Shown here: positions 52,031 to 62,057 of the stretch, piece after piece
Layout: every line of letters starts with the position of its first letter
Position numbering within the stretch: the first letter of the stretch is position 1
DNA from: CAZGAH01 sp964523295
Lineage (GTDB): Bacteria; Desulfobacterota; Desulfovibrionia; Desulfovibrionales; Desulfovibrionaceae
Reading direction: 5' to 3'
Assembly: GCA_964523295.1 (NCBI GenBank)
Contig: CAZGAH010000004.1
Location: 1-64,000 of the forward strand
DNA length: 64,000 nucleotides
Notes under the pieces: model-generated
The model's database searches: none
Seen by the model: only the letters and a program-made list of their open reading frames with translations
Told to the model about the DNA's origin: nothing
Translations under genes and position numbers: made by a program

Positions 52031-54769
52031 ATGAGTCTGCGCTCCAGACTATCCCGCTTTCAACTCAAAACCAAGCTCCTGGTCCTGGAGGCCGCGGTTT
52101 TGTTGGCCTTCGGGGTTGTGACCCTGGCAATCTTCTTTTCCATGCACCAGGTCAACGCGCTGTTCTCCAACGTCATCGAAAGCGATGTCAGCCGCATTGT
52201 CGCCAATGGCGAACTGAGCCGGGATGTCGCCGCCGTATCGGCCGGCATCCGTCTCATAGCCGCCTCGTTTTACGGCAACGACGTGCTGTTAAACAGCAAG
52301 TCCAACGAACTCGCCGTCTCCGGGGACAGGATTCTCGCCGATGTCGCAGGCACGGACCTGGCTCCGCCGATCAACCTCTGGCGTCATCTCCAGGTCGACT
52401 TCATCACCCAGTGCCAGGCCGTCAACGGCGTCGTTCGCGCCCGGCAGTCCACATGGAAGGCAATCGAGGAGCAACTGCGTCAGTTGGAGCAGGACCCGGT
52501 CGCGGGGGCTTCCGATCGCAGCCGCGGCGCACAGCGGGAGGAGTTATACCAGACAACGCGCGCAATTCGAGACCTGTTGCTGGAGGCAAAAGCGCGGTTT
52601 ATCGAACAGAGCAGTCGGGCTGGCCAGTTCATGCAGCAGGGCTATTCGACCGAAGCCAGCCAGGAGGCCTGCCAGGAGCTGCTTCGCCGGATAGCGGCGT
52701 TGCCTCCAGGAGACGGTGAAACCGGGGCACGGCTTGCGACGATATCCTCGCTGGTAGGGGACTGCGTCCGCCTGACCGACAATTACGGCCAGGCCATGCA
52801 ATCCCTCATCCGACGATTCCGGGAAATGCAAAGCTCGGAAACCGACGCGACCGAGGCCATCGACCGCCTGGATCGCGAGCTCATTTCCCGGACCTCGCAG
52901 ACGCGCGAGGCCATCGGCTCCACGATCCGGACCATTGGCCTGGCCTTCTTTTTCCTGTGCGCAGCGATAGTGACCGGCTTGCTCGGGCTGATCACCTATT
53001 TCGTGAATTCCAACGTGATGCATCCGCTTGGGCACGTCATCGACCGCTTCAGGGCCTTTGGCGAGGGCGACCGCAGCATGCGCATCGATCTTAAACGGTC
53101 CGACGACTGGGCGCCAATCGAGCGCACGCTCAACAACGTGGCCCAGACGCTGAGCGATCAGGACTGGCTGAAAACCGGTCAGGCCGGGCTCGACGAGGCG
53201 CTACGCGGTGAACTGAGCGTCACGGACGTGGCCTCACGTAGCCTGACCTGGCTGGCCAGGCATCTGGACGCCCGACTGGGCGCCATCTACCTGGCCGACG
53301 AGAGCAATTCGTTGCAACTGAGCAGCGGGTACGCCCTTTCCAATCCGGACAAGCAGCACCACAGCATCCCCCTGGGAGAAGGCGTGATCGGCCAGGCGGC
53401 CCGGAACGGCACGCCGATACGCTTTCAAGGGGTGAACGGCGAAGTTCCGGACCTCGACTTCGGCCCCGGTCGATTGACACCGGAGTTCTTCGTCGCCCTG
53501 CCTCTGGAAGATACCGGCCAGACGCTGGGCGTGCTGCTGCTCGGCTCCACCAGACCATTTACCGACCTGACGCTTCAGTTGCTTGAGCGCTGCCGCAACA
53601 GCCTTGTAGTCAGCCTGCTCACAGCGCGCTCGCATGAGCGCATCCAGGCCTTGCTGCTGGAGAGTCAGAACCAGGCCGAGATGTTGCAGCAGCAACAGGA
53701 GGAGCTGCGCCAGACCAACGACGAACTGGCCGAACAGGCCAAGGCCCTGCGCGAGTCCGAAGAAACGCTGCAGGCGCAGCAGGAAGAACTGCGGGTGACG
53801 AATGAAGAACTGGCCGAGCAGACGAGGGCCTTGCGCGAGTCTGAACGGCAGTTGCAGGATCAACAGGAAGAACTGCGCGCCTCAAATGCCGAACTGGCCT
53901 CGCTCAATGCCCGATTGGAAGAAATCGTCGACGAGCGGACCCGGGATCTGGCCCGCAAGGCCCAGGAGCTGGAGCTGGCGAATCAGCGTCTGCTGGAGCT
54001 GGACCAGCTCAAGTCGTCGTTCCTTTCGTCCGTATCCCACGAGTTGCGCACCCCGCTGACCTCTGTTCTGGGCTTTACCAAGCTCATCCACAAGGATCTG
54101 GCCCGCTCGTTCTGGCGTCTGGCCCAGGGTGACGAGCAGCTGGTGAAAAAAAGCGAACGCATCCAGGACAATCTGGGCATCATCACCCACGAGGCGGAGC
54201 GCTTGTCGCGACTCATCAACGACGTGCTCGATCTGAACAAGATCGAATCCGGCCGCATGGCCTGGCATGACCGTACCGTCATTCCGGAAGAGATCATCGC
54301 CCGCACCCTGCAAAGCCAGCGCGGGCATCTGGCAGGCAAGAAACAGCTCAAGCTGCTCACCGAAGTCGCCGTGGAGCTTCCCGTTTTATTTGTCGATCCC
54401 GATCGTCTCGAACAGGTGCTCATCAACCTGCTTTCCAATGCCATCAAATTTACCGATCGAGGGCACATTCTGGTCCGGGCCTTCCCCACGGACGAGGGCT
54501 GGCTGCATGTCGAGGTGCAGGATACCGGCCCGGGCATCCCCGCCGACGAACTGTCCAAAATTTTCGACAAATTCCACCAGGCACGCGCCCGGGACACCCT
54601 GGTGGAAAAGCCGGCCGGAACGGGTCTTGGTCTGACTATCTGCCGTGAAATCGTCGAACATTACCATGGTCGTATCTGGGTGGAAAGCCAGGTCGACGTC
54701 GGCAGCAGCTTTTTCCTGGAACTCCCGGCGGCATCCCGCCTCGATAACGCCAAGGCCTCGACGGAATGA
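52031..54769 (+). CDS. membrane histidine kinase with GAF domain and coiled coil
   Basis: 912 residues: TM1 (about 18-37), a ~260-residue periplasmic helical sensor, TM2 (~300-323), HAMP, GAF (~385-535), a long coiled coil with repeated EELRxTNDELAEQ-type units (~540-640), HisKA with H670 in SVSHELRTPLTS, and HATPase (N box NLLSNAIKFT, G box GTGLGLTICRE). No receiver domain. ATG 52031 is chosen because the upstream residues of the frame look non-coding. It starts an operon with a triple-receiver hybrid kinase, CheR and CheB. Confidence 0.9.
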   Translation: MSLRSRLSRFQLKTKLLVLEAAVLLAFGVVTLAIFFSMHQVNALFSNVIESDVSRIVANGELSRDVAAVSAGIRLIAASFYGNDVLLNSKSNELAVSGDRILADVAGTDLAPPINLWRHLQVDFITQCQAVNGVVRARQSTWKAIEEQLRQLEQDPVAGASDRSRGAQREELYQTTRAIRDLLLEAKARFIEQSSRAGQFMQQGYSTEASQEACQELLRRIAALPPGDGETGARLATISSLVGDCVRLTDNYGQAMQSLIRRFREMQSSETDATEAIDRLDRELISRTSQTREAIGSTIRTIGLAFFFLCAAIVTGLLGLITYFVNSNVMHPLGHVIDRFRAFGEGDRSMRIDLKRSDDWAPIERTLNNVAQTLSDQDWLKTGQAGLDEALRGELSVTDVASRSLTWLARHLDARLGAIYLADESNSLQLSSGYALSNPDKQHHSIPLGEGVIGQAARNGTPIRFQGVNGEVPDLDFGPGRLTPEFFVALPLEDTGQTLGVLLLGSTRPFTDLTLQLLERCRNSLVVSLLTARSHERIQALLLESQNQAEMLQQQQEELRQTNDELAEQAKALRESEETLQAQQEELRVTNEELAEQTRALRESERQLQDQQEELRASNAELASLNARLEEIVDERTRDLARKAQELELANQRLLELDQLKSSFLSSVSHELRTPLTSVLGFTKLIHKDLARSFWRLAQGDEQLVKKSERIQDNLGIITHEAERLSRLINDVLDLNKIESGRMAWHDRTVIPEEIIARTLQSQRGHLAGKKQLKLLTEVAVELPVLFVDPDRLEQVLINLLSNAIKFTDRGHILVRAFPTDEGWLHVEVQDTGPGIPADELSKIFDKFHQARARDTLVEKPAGTGLGLTICREIVEHYHGRIWVESQVDVGSSFFLELPAASRLDNAKASTE

Positions 54770-54779
54770 GGATTCCACG

Positions 54780-57700
54780 ATGAAACGCCGTCTACAGATA
54801 GGCATGAAAGGCAAGTTGTTAATGACTTTTTTGGCCGCAAGCATTTTTTCTTTCGGTCTTGCGGGGTGGTGGGGCAACCGCCTGGCCGAGTCCGTGCTTG
54901 TCGACGAGACCTTCAACCAGCTCGAAAGCGTACGGCAGGGAAAGAAAAATGCGCTGGAGACCCTGTTCAGGACCATGGGCAACCAACTGCATACCCTGGC
55001 CGAGGACCGGATGACCATAGCGGCCCTGTCCGAGTTCAGTGCCCAGTATCAGACCCTGCTGGCGCAATCGGGCGTCAGCGACGCCAGGCTGGTACGTATG
55101 CGGCAGGCCCTGCGCTCGTTCTATGCCGTGGATTTCGCCAATGAGTACCGCCGCCGCAACGACAACCGGGCTCCGGACGTGCTTCCGTATTTCACGAGCC
55201 TTTCCCCGGGCGCTATTGCCTTGCAATATCTCTACATCGCCGACAATCCCAACCCTCCGGGCGACAAGGCCCTGCAGGACCGCGCCGCGGATACGGCCGG
55301 ATACCACGACGTCCACGCGCGCTATCATCCCCTGTTTCATGATTATCTGACCCGTTTCGGCTATGAGGACATCCTGCTGGTGGATGGCAATACCGACGCG
55401 GTTGTCTATTCCGTGGCCAAGCATATCGATTTCGCCGCATCACTTGCCGACGGACTGCTGGCGACCAGCGGACTGGGGGCTGCCTGCCGCCAGGCGAAAC
55501 AAAGCGGCGGGCCTGTAGTCTCCTTCGTCGATTTCGGACTCTATGAGCCGGATTTCGGCGCTCCGATCTGCTTTCTGGCCATTCCGGTCGACGCTGGCGA
55601 CCGCAAGGCCGGCGTTCTGGTCTTTGCCGTATCCGGCGCCTCGATCAACACGCTGCTGCAGGAGAACTCCGGTCTGGGGCAGTCCGGCGAAACCTATCTG
55701 GTCAATCCGGACCGACTGCTGCGCTCGGACACCCGGCTCGATCCCCGTACGTACGGCCTCGTCGAGTCCCTGCGCAATCCCGGCAAGGCGCTCATCAGCA
55801 GCGAAACCGCCGCACTGGCGCTGCAAGGAAAAAGCGGACAGAAGACCGTCGTCAATTATCGCGGAGCGACGGTGCTGTCTTCGTACGCGCCGGTCCAGGT
55901 TTTCGACCGGGTCTGGGCTCTGCTGGTGGAGACCGACCTGAGCGAGGCCCTGCAGCCGGTGCAGCGCATGAACACCTCCATGTATATGGTGGGGGTGATC
56001 ATCCTCGCAGTCATGACTCTGCTGGCCCTGTTCGCCGCCAGGCGCTTCTCCGCCCCGCTGGTCAAAGGCTGCGCCTTTGCCGAGGCCATTACCGGCGGCA
56101 ATTACAATGCCACCCTGCGACTGCCCGGACGCGACGAAGCCGGAGCCCTGGCCCGGGCGCTCAACCAGATGGCCCGGAGCCTGAGTGAGCAGGATTGGCT
56201 GAAAACCGGAAAGTCCGAATTGAACGACCAGTTGCGCGGAGAGCTTGGAATCGAGGAACTCGGCAGGCGCTGCATCAGTTACCTCGTCCAGCATCTGGAC
56301 GCCCAGTTGGGGGCATTTTATCTGCTTCAGGGGAAATATCTCGTTCTGACGGCAAGCTACGCCTTCTGCGACCGTCGCGGCAACCTCAGCCGCATTGCCA
56401 TTGGCGAGGGGCTTGTCGGTCAGGCCGCCCTGGAACAGGAGCTTATCGTCTTTCATCGCCCCGCCCACAGCACGCCCGCGTTGCATTATGGCATCGATCA
56501 GACCGTGCCCGATTATTTCCTCTGCGCGCCGATCGTATTCGAGCGCTCCTTGCTCGGCATCCTGCAAATCGGCTCCTCCAGGGAGTTCACCCCGCTGATG
56601 CGCCAGCTCATCACTGAAAATATCGAAAACATAGCTATCAGTCTGCATTCCGCTCAGACCAGGTCGGAAGTGCAGGAACTGCTCAGATTTTCCCAGGAAC
56701 AAGCCGACGTGCTCGAGGCGCAACACGCCCAGCTCAAGTCCGCCAACAGCGAACTCCAGGCCCAGACCGAGGCCTTGCGCGCCTCCGAGGAGTCGTTGCA
56801 GACTCAACAGGAAGAACTCCGCGTCACGAACGAGGAGCTGGCCGAGCGCTCGCATGCCCTGGAGGAACAGCGCAACGCCATACGCAACAAGAACGTCCAG
56901 CTGAAAAAGGCGCACAACGAAATCCGGCGCAAGGCGCAGGAACTCGAGCTGGCCAGCAAGTACAAGTCTGAATTCCTGGCCAACATGTCGCACGAGCTGA
57001 GAACGCCACTCAACAGCATCCTTATCCTGGCCCAGCTGCTCAAGGAAAACAGGGAAAACAATCTCACGGACAAGCAGCTCGAGTTCGCCAACACCATATA
57101 TACCTCGGGTGCCGGCCTGCTTGCGCTCATCAACGAAGTCCTGGACCTCTCCAAGGTCGAAGCCGGAAAGATGGAGCTGGAAATCCGGGACCTCGAACTG
57201 AGCGACCTGGCGGAAGGCCTGATCCGCACCTTCGCCCCCATTGCCGCAAGCAAGGGGCTTCAGCTGGATGTGGAGGTCGACCCGACGCTACCGCCGAGCA
57301 TCCACACCGACAGCCGGCGAGTTCTGCAAATCATCCACAATCTGCTGACCAATGCCTTCAAATTCACCGAGCGCGGCGGCGTACTCGTGAGCATCCAGTC
57401 TCCCGCGGAGGATATGGACCTGCCCCGCTGCGGCCTGACGCCTGCGCAGGCCGTGGCCATTGCCGTCACGGACACCGGTATCGGCGTCGCGGAAGACAAG
57501 CAAGCGCTCATCTTCGAGGCCTTTCAGCAGGCCGACGGCACGACAAACCGCAAATACGGCGGAACAGGGCTCGGGCTGGCCATTTCCCGCGAGTTCGCCA
57601 TCCTGCTGGGGGGAGAGATTCAGCTCATCAGCGCGCCGGACGAAGGCAGCACCTTTACCTTGGTGTTACCGCTGGTATTCACGCCGCAGGCCGACAGCGA

Positions 57701-58982
57701 CACCTCGCGCACCACCTACCGCGAGGTCGAGACCTTCGACGACCCGGCGACAGCCTGCCAGCCCAGGCCCGACTACCCCACCGATGATCGCGATCACCTG
57801 AAAACAGGCGACAAGACGCTGCTCATCATCGAGGATGATCCGAATTTTTCGCGGATACTCTGTAACATCGGCCAGGAAAAGGGTTTCAAGTGCATCATCT
57901 CCCCGGACGGCGAAAAGGGCCTGGACCTGGCGGGCAACCTTACTCCCAGCGCCATCGTCCTGGACATCGGCCTGCCCGGCATGGACGGCATGAAGGTGAT
58001 GGATCAGCTCAAGAATTCACCCAAAACCCGACATATCCCCGTCCACGTCATCTCCGCCTTCGACGAATCCCTGGACGCCATGCGCATGGGCGCCATCGGT
58101 TACCTGACCAAGCCGGTCAGCATGGAGCAGCTCGACCAGGTCTTCGACCGCATCGACGATCTCATCTCCAGGCCGGTAAAAAAGCTCCTGGTCGTCGAAG
58201 ACAATCCGAGCCAACGGCAGGCCATCATCGAGCTTATCGGGAACAACGACGTTCAGAGCCGGGCCGTGGGCAGGGGAGACGAGGCATGGGCCTTGCTGCA
58301 ACACGAGCAGTTCGACTGCATCATCCTCGATCTCGGACTGGCGGACATGCCCGGCATCGAGCTGCTCGAGCGCATCGACGCCAATCCAAAACTTGCGCGT
58401 ATCCCGATCATCATCTACACTGGTCGGGACATTACGCCCAAAGAAGAGGCCAGGCTGGCCAGGCTGTCCGACAGCATCATCATCAAGGGTGTGCGTTCGC
58501 CGGAGCGGCTGCTCGATGAAACAGCGCTCTTTCTTCACCGCGTGCAGGCCAATCTGCCGCAGGAAAAGCAGCGCATGCTCAAGAAGGTCCACGACCGCCA
58601 GTCCATCCTGGAAGACAAAAAAATACTCGTCATCGACGACGACCGCCGCAACATCTACGCCATTTCCGCCGTGCTTGAGAGTCACGGCATGAAGGTGTTC
58701 AGCGGCGATACCGGCAGGGAGTGTCTGGCGATGCTGGAAAAACATGGCGATGTCGATCTCGTGCTCATGGATATTATGATGCCCGAAATGGACGGTTACG
58801 AAGCCATACGCACCATCCGCCAGGACCCGCGGTTCAAGGCCCTGCCCATCATTGCGCTCACCGCCAAGGCAATGCTCGGCGATCGCGGCAAATGCATCGA
58901 GGCCGGCGCCAACGACTATCTGGCCAAGCCCGTCGACACCGACAAACTGCTCTCGCTGTTGCGGGTGTGGCTCTATACATGA
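54780..58982 (+). CDS. hybrid histidine kinase with GAF and three receivers
   Basis: 1400 residues: TM1 (~15-35), a large periplasmic sensor (~40-405, double-Cache-like), TM2 (~405-425), HAMP, GAF (~490-640), a coiled coil with EELRVTNEELAER units, HisKA with H738 in NMSHELRTPLNS, HATPase (GGTGLGLAISRE), then three receivers with Asp 1062 (VLDIGLPGMDG), Asp 1184 (ILDLGLADMPG) and Asp 1331 (LMDIMMPEMDG). GAGG precedes ATG 54780, 10 bases after the previous stop. The coiled coil resembles that of the upstream kinase. The stop overlaps cheR. Confidence 0.93.
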   Translation: MKRRLQIGMKGKLLMTFLAASIFSFGLAGWWGNRLAESVLVDETFNQLESVRQGKKNALETLFRTMGNQLHTLAEDRMTIAALSEFSAQYQTLLAQSGVSDARLVRMRQALRSFYAVDFANEYRRRNDNRAPDVLPYFTSLSPGAIALQYLYIADNPNPPGDKALQDRAADTAGYHDVHARYHPLFHDYLTRFGYEDILLVDGNTDAVVYSVAKHIDFAASLADGLLATSGLGAACRQAKQSGGPVVSFVDFGLYEPDFGAPICFLAIPVDAGDRKAGVLVFAVSGASINTLLQENSGLGQSGETYLVNPDRLLRSDTRLDPRTYGLVESLRNPGKALISSETAALALQGKSGQKTVVNYRGATVLSSYAPVQVFDRVWALLVETDLSEALQPVQRMNTSMYMVGVIILAVMTLLALFAARRFSAPLVKGCAFAEAITGGNYNATLRLPGRDEAGALARALNQMARSLSEQDWLKTGKSELNDQLRGELGIEELGRRCISYLVQHLDAQLGAFYLLQGKYLVLTASYAFCDRRGNLSRIAIGEGLVGQAALEQELIVFHRPAHSTPALHYGIDQTVPDYFLCAPIVFERSLLGILQIGSSREFTPLMRQLITENIENIAISLHSAQTRSEVQELLRFSQEQADVLEAQHAQLKSANSELQAQTEALRASEESLQTQQEELRVTNEELAERSHALEEQRNAIRNKNVQLKKAHNEIRRKAQELELASKYKSEFLANMSHELRTPLNSILILAQLLKENRENNLTDKQLEFANTIYTSGAGLLALINEVLDLSKVEAGKMELEIRDLELSDLAEGLIRTFAPIAASKGLQLDVEVDPTLPPSIHTDSRRVLQIIHNLLTNAFKFTERGGVLVSIQSPAEDMDLPRCGLTPAQAVAIAVTDTGIGVAEDKQALIFEAFQQADGTTNRKYGGTGLGLAISREFAILLGGEIQLISAPDEGSTFTLVLPLVFTPQADSDTSRTTYREVETFDDPATACQPRPDYPTDDRDHLKTGDKTLLIIEDDPNFSRILCNIGQEKGFKCIISPDGEKGLDLAGNLTPSAIVLDIGLPGMDGMKVMDQLKNSPKTRHIPVHVISAFDESLDAMRMGAIGYLTKPVSMEQLDQVFDRIDDLISRPVKKLLVVEDNPSQRQAIIELIGNNDVQSRAVGRGDEAWALLQHEQFDCIILDLGLADMPGIELLERIDANPKLARIPIIIYTGRDITPKEEARLARLSDSIIIKGVRSPERLLDETALFLHRVQANLPQEKQRMLKKVHDRQSILEDKKILVIDDDRRNIYAISAVLESHGMKVFSGDTGRECLAMLEKHGDVDLVLMDIMMPEMDGYEAIRTIRQDPRFKALPIIALTAKAMLGDRGKCIEAGANDYLAKPVDTDKLLSLLRVWLYT

Positions 58983-59830
58983 CCAGCCACGACGGTGGAA
59001 CGCTCCATCTTGACGTCGAAAACATTGAGATCGAACTGATCCTCGAGGCCATTCGACTGCGCTACGGCCACGATTTCAGAAACTACTCCCGTGCGCACGT
59101 CAAGCGACGTATTCTTCATCGTCAGAGCCTTTCCGGCCTGGATCGGCTCTGCGACCTGCAATACGGCATCCTGCATGACCGGGCCATGTTCGAGGCCCTG
59201 CTGCTCGATCTCTCCATCAACGTCACCGAGATGTTCAGGGATCCCTCCTTCTATCTGGCCCTGCGCAACGAGGTCATGCCCCTGCTGCGCACCTATCCCT
59301 TCATCAAGGTCTGGCACGCCGGCTGTTCCTCCGGGGAAGAAGTCTATTCCATGGCCATCGTGCTCAAAGAAGAGGACATGTATGACCACGCGCAGGTCTA
59401 TGCCACGGATTTCAATCAGATGATCCTGCAGCGGGCCAAAGAGGCGACCTATCCCATCAATCTGATCAAGGAGTACACCGCCAACTACCAGAAAGCCGGC
59501 GGGCAGGCCTCGTTCGCCGATTATTACATCGCCAAGTACGAAACCGTGATCATCGAGCAGTCGTTGAAGCGACGTATCGTCTTCGCCGACCACAATCTCG
59601 TTACCGACGGGGTATTCGGCGAGATGAACATGATCATCTGCCGTAACGTGCTCATCTACTTCAACCGCGAACTCCAGGACCGGGTCATCAAACTTTTTCT
59701 CGACAGCCTCTGCCCCGGCGGCTTCCTCTGCCTGGGGTCCAAAGAATCCTTGAAATTCTCCAAGTACGCGGAAGCATTCGAGCCTGTGGTCGAAAAAGAA
59801 AAAATGTATAAAAAGCGTCTGGGGATCTGA
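58979..59830 (+). CDS. cheR: CheR-type protein methyltransferase
   Basis: 283 residues: an N-terminal helical domain (~1-85, IELILEAIRLRYGHDFRNYS, RRILHR) and a SAM-binding domain with KVWHAGCSSGEEVYSMA, YATDFNQ and NMIICRNVLIYF. CheR normally methylates Glu side chains of chemoreceptors. Its ATG overlaps the hybrid kinase stop (ATGA). No chemoreceptor is in this operon, so the target may be the kinases' coiled coils (inference). Confidence 0.94.
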   Translation: MTSHDGGTLHLDVENIEIELILEAIRLRYGHDFRNYSRAHVKRRILHRQSLSGLDRLCDLQYGILHDRAMFEALLLDLSINVTEMFRDPSFYLALRNEVMPLLRTYPFIKVWHAGCSSGEEVYSMAIVLKEEDMYDHAQVYATDFNQMILQRAKEATYPINLIKEYTANYQKAGGQASFADYYIAKYETVIIEQSLKRRIVFADHNLVTDGVFGEMNMIICRNVLIYFNRELQDRVIKLFLDSLCPGGFLCLGSKESLKFSKYAEAFEPVVEKEKMYKKRLGI

Positions 59831-59860
59831 GGCTCCCGGACAAAACGGACTGTTATCGGC

Positions 59861-60499
59861 ATGAGTGATATCTCTTGCACCAGCGACCTTCGCTACGATG
59901 CGGTGGTTATCGGCGTCTCCGCGGGCGGATTAAAGGCCTTGCGGACTATTTTACCGGCATTGAGTCCGTATTTTCCCGTCCCTGTTCTCGTTGTCCAGCA
60001 TCTCAGCCCGCAGGCCGACGACTTTCTTGCCCGTTTTCTCAATGAGATCAGCCAGGTCAAGGTCAAGGAAGCCGATGAAAAAGAACCCTTGCTGCCCGGC
60101 ACGGTCTACCTTGCGCCGCCCAACTACCATCTGCTTGTGGAGACCGACAAAACCCTGTCCCTGTCCGTGGAGGGGCGCGTTAATTACGCCCGGCCTTCGA
60201 TTGATGTGCTCTTTCTGACCGCCTCCGAGGCCTTCGGGGCGAGGCTCATCGGTCTGGTGCTGACCGGCGCGAACGACGACGGCAGCCGCGGACTCAAGCG
60301 CATCAAACAGCGTGGCGGCCTGGCGCTGGTCCAGGACCCGGCAACGGCCGACGCGGACCACATGCCCCGCGCAGCCATTACCGCGGCCAACCCGGATGCC
60401 ATCATCCCCTTGCAGGAGATTGCTGCCTTTCTGGAGTGCGCTGTCTACGGCATCGAGCACTGTCCGGGAAAGCAGCAAAGCCCGCCCGACCCCGCCTGA
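59861..60499 (+). CDS. cheB: CheB methylesterase domain protein without receiver
   Basis: 212 residues consisting only of the CheB catalytic domain: Ser in GVSAGGLKAL, His in VQHLSPQADD, Asp in TGANDDGSRG. The receiver that normally controls CheB is missing. It removes methyl groups or deamidates Gln. With CheR it forms a methylation pair encoded behind two kinases. It converges with the next gene; the stops are 18 bases apart. Confidence 0.93.
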   Translation: MSDISCTSDLRYDAVVIGVSAGGLKALRTILPALSPYFPVPVLVVQHLSPQADDFLARFLNEISQVKVKEADEKEPLLPGTVYLAPPNYHLLVETDKTLSLSVEGRVNYARPSIDVLFLTASEAFGARLIGLVLTGANDDGSRGLKRIKQRGGLALVQDPATADADHMPRAAITAANPDAIIPLQEIAAFLECAVYGIEHCPGKQQSPPDPA

Positions 60500-60517
60500 C
60501 GCCACCGACGCCCGGCC

Positions 60518-61828
60518 TTATCTGATGGGCAGCAAGATGAAAAAGGTGGTCCCTTTTCCCGGCTCGCTCTGCGCCCAGAGACGGCCTCCGTGGTGTTGCA
60601 CGATGTGGTTGCTGATGGGAACGCCCAGGCCCGTCCCCTGCGGTTTGTCGGTCAGACCGTCCCCGGTCTGGCGAAAGATGGCGAATACGCTCTCGTATTC
60701 ACTGGCGGAAAAGCCGCGACCGGTATCCTGCACGGTGATGAGCACGGCGTGCCCACGGTTGACGGCACGACAGGCAATATGCCCGTGATCGGTAAACTTG
60801 ACGGCGTTGGCGAGGAGACTGCCAATGGCCTGAACCAGTCTGATCCGGTCTCCGGTGATGATCGGCAAATCGGGAGCAATCTCCAGCTTGAATTCAAGCC
60901 CTTTCTCCTCGATGGCCCGGGCATGGGCCGTAACGGCTTGCCTGATCACCTCGGCCAGGTCCACCCGCCCTTTGCTCCATTGGACCTCGCCGGTCTCCAT
61001 CTGCGTGATATCAAGCACGTCACGAATCCTGGTCGTCAAACGCCTGGCCTCGGCGATGATGATGTCGATATTCTGATCCACGCGCTGCATGGCCTTGCGC
61101 GTGGCGGTGGCATTCGGATCTACCGTCGCGTCGTCACAGAAATGGGGATACAGGGACTCGTGCAGGACATGTCGGATACGCGAGGCAAACCCCAGCACCG
61201 AGGTCAACGGGCTGAGAAGCTCGTGAGAGACATTGGAGAGAAAGGCGGTTTTCATATCGTCGAGCGCCTTAAGCTCCGCATAGGCCTTTTCCAGCTCCGC
61301 AGTGCGCTCCTGGACACGCTTCTCCAGATGCAGGTTCAAATCTTCCAACTGCTTATACGCCTCGGCCAGGCTGCCCGTCAGCTCGAGCAGTCCGCGTTCA
61401 TTGAGAATGCGGTTGTTCATCTCCTGCCTGAAGAGCAGAACGGACTTGACCCTGGCCAGCAGTTCGATCTTACGCACCGGCTTGCCGATGTAATCCAGCG
61501 CGCCGGCAGCAAAGGCGTTCTGAAGACTCTCTTCGTCGTCGCTGCCGGTGACCATGACGACGGGAACGTCCTCGATCGTCGGGTCGGCCTTGATCAGGCG
61601 CAGAGTCTCAATGCCGCTCAACCCGGGCATGTTGATGTCCATGAGCACCAGATCCACCGCCTCGCCAGGCACCTGAGACCGCTGCCGCAGCAGCTCCAGG
61701 GCCTGCTCGCCCGAAGACGCCGTGACCAGACTCGGGTACCCGGCCTTCAACAGTATCGTCTTCAGCAGCAGCAGAGAAGAATCGGAGTCGTCGACGATGA
61801 GCAGGGTCGTATCGGTCGCGTTGCTCAT
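60518..61828 (-). CDS. receiver-histidine kinase protein
   Basis: 436 residues: an N-terminal receiver (Asp in LMDINMPGLSG, Lys in IGKPVRK), a coiled coil (~145-200), HisKA with SHELLSPLTSVLGF, and HATPase (NAVKFTDHG, GTGLGVPISNHI). The H box has LS in place of the usual RT after SHEL, but the His, Glu and Leu are present. The kinase is cytoplasmic and takes input through its receiver, plausibly from the hybrid kinases next to it. No ribosome site stands out before ATG 61828. Confidence 0.9.
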   Translation of the reverse strand: MSNATDTTLLIVDDSDSSLLLLKTILLKAGYPSLVTASSGEQALELLRQRSQVPGEAVDLVLMDINMPGLSGIETLRLIKADPTIEDVPVVMVTGSDDEESLQNAFAAGALDYIGKPVRKIELLARVKSVLLFRQEMNNRILNERGLLELTGSLAEAYKQLEDLNLHLEKRVQERTAELEKAYAELKALDDMKTAFLSNVSHELLSPLTSVLGFASRIRHVLHESLYPHFCDDATVDPNATATRKAMQRVDQNIDIIIAEARRLTTRIRDVLDITQMETGEVQWSKGRVDLAEVIRQAVTAHARAIEEKGLEFKLEIAPDLPIITGDRIRLVQAIGSLLANAVKFTDHGHIACRAVNRGHAVLITVQDTGRGFSASEYESVFAIFRQTGDGLTDKPQGTGLGVPISNHIVQHHGGRLWAQSEPGKGTTFFILLPIR

Positions 61829-62057
61829 AGAGAAACAATCCTGCCCCTCTTCAGAATGGAAAACAACCGCCCGACACGCGGGATGAACATCCCGGTAGCG
61901 ATCCGAAAAACAGACGATATCACTGTTGGTGATGGAAAAGGCTGGCAGAACGTCCGCGATACGTTCCTGATACGATGAGACTGGTCGAGCAAAGGTTTTC
62001 CCCCCGTTTGCTGAACGCGTCCGGTCTGCTTTACCCTGGTCCCCGGTTCAGCAGAAA

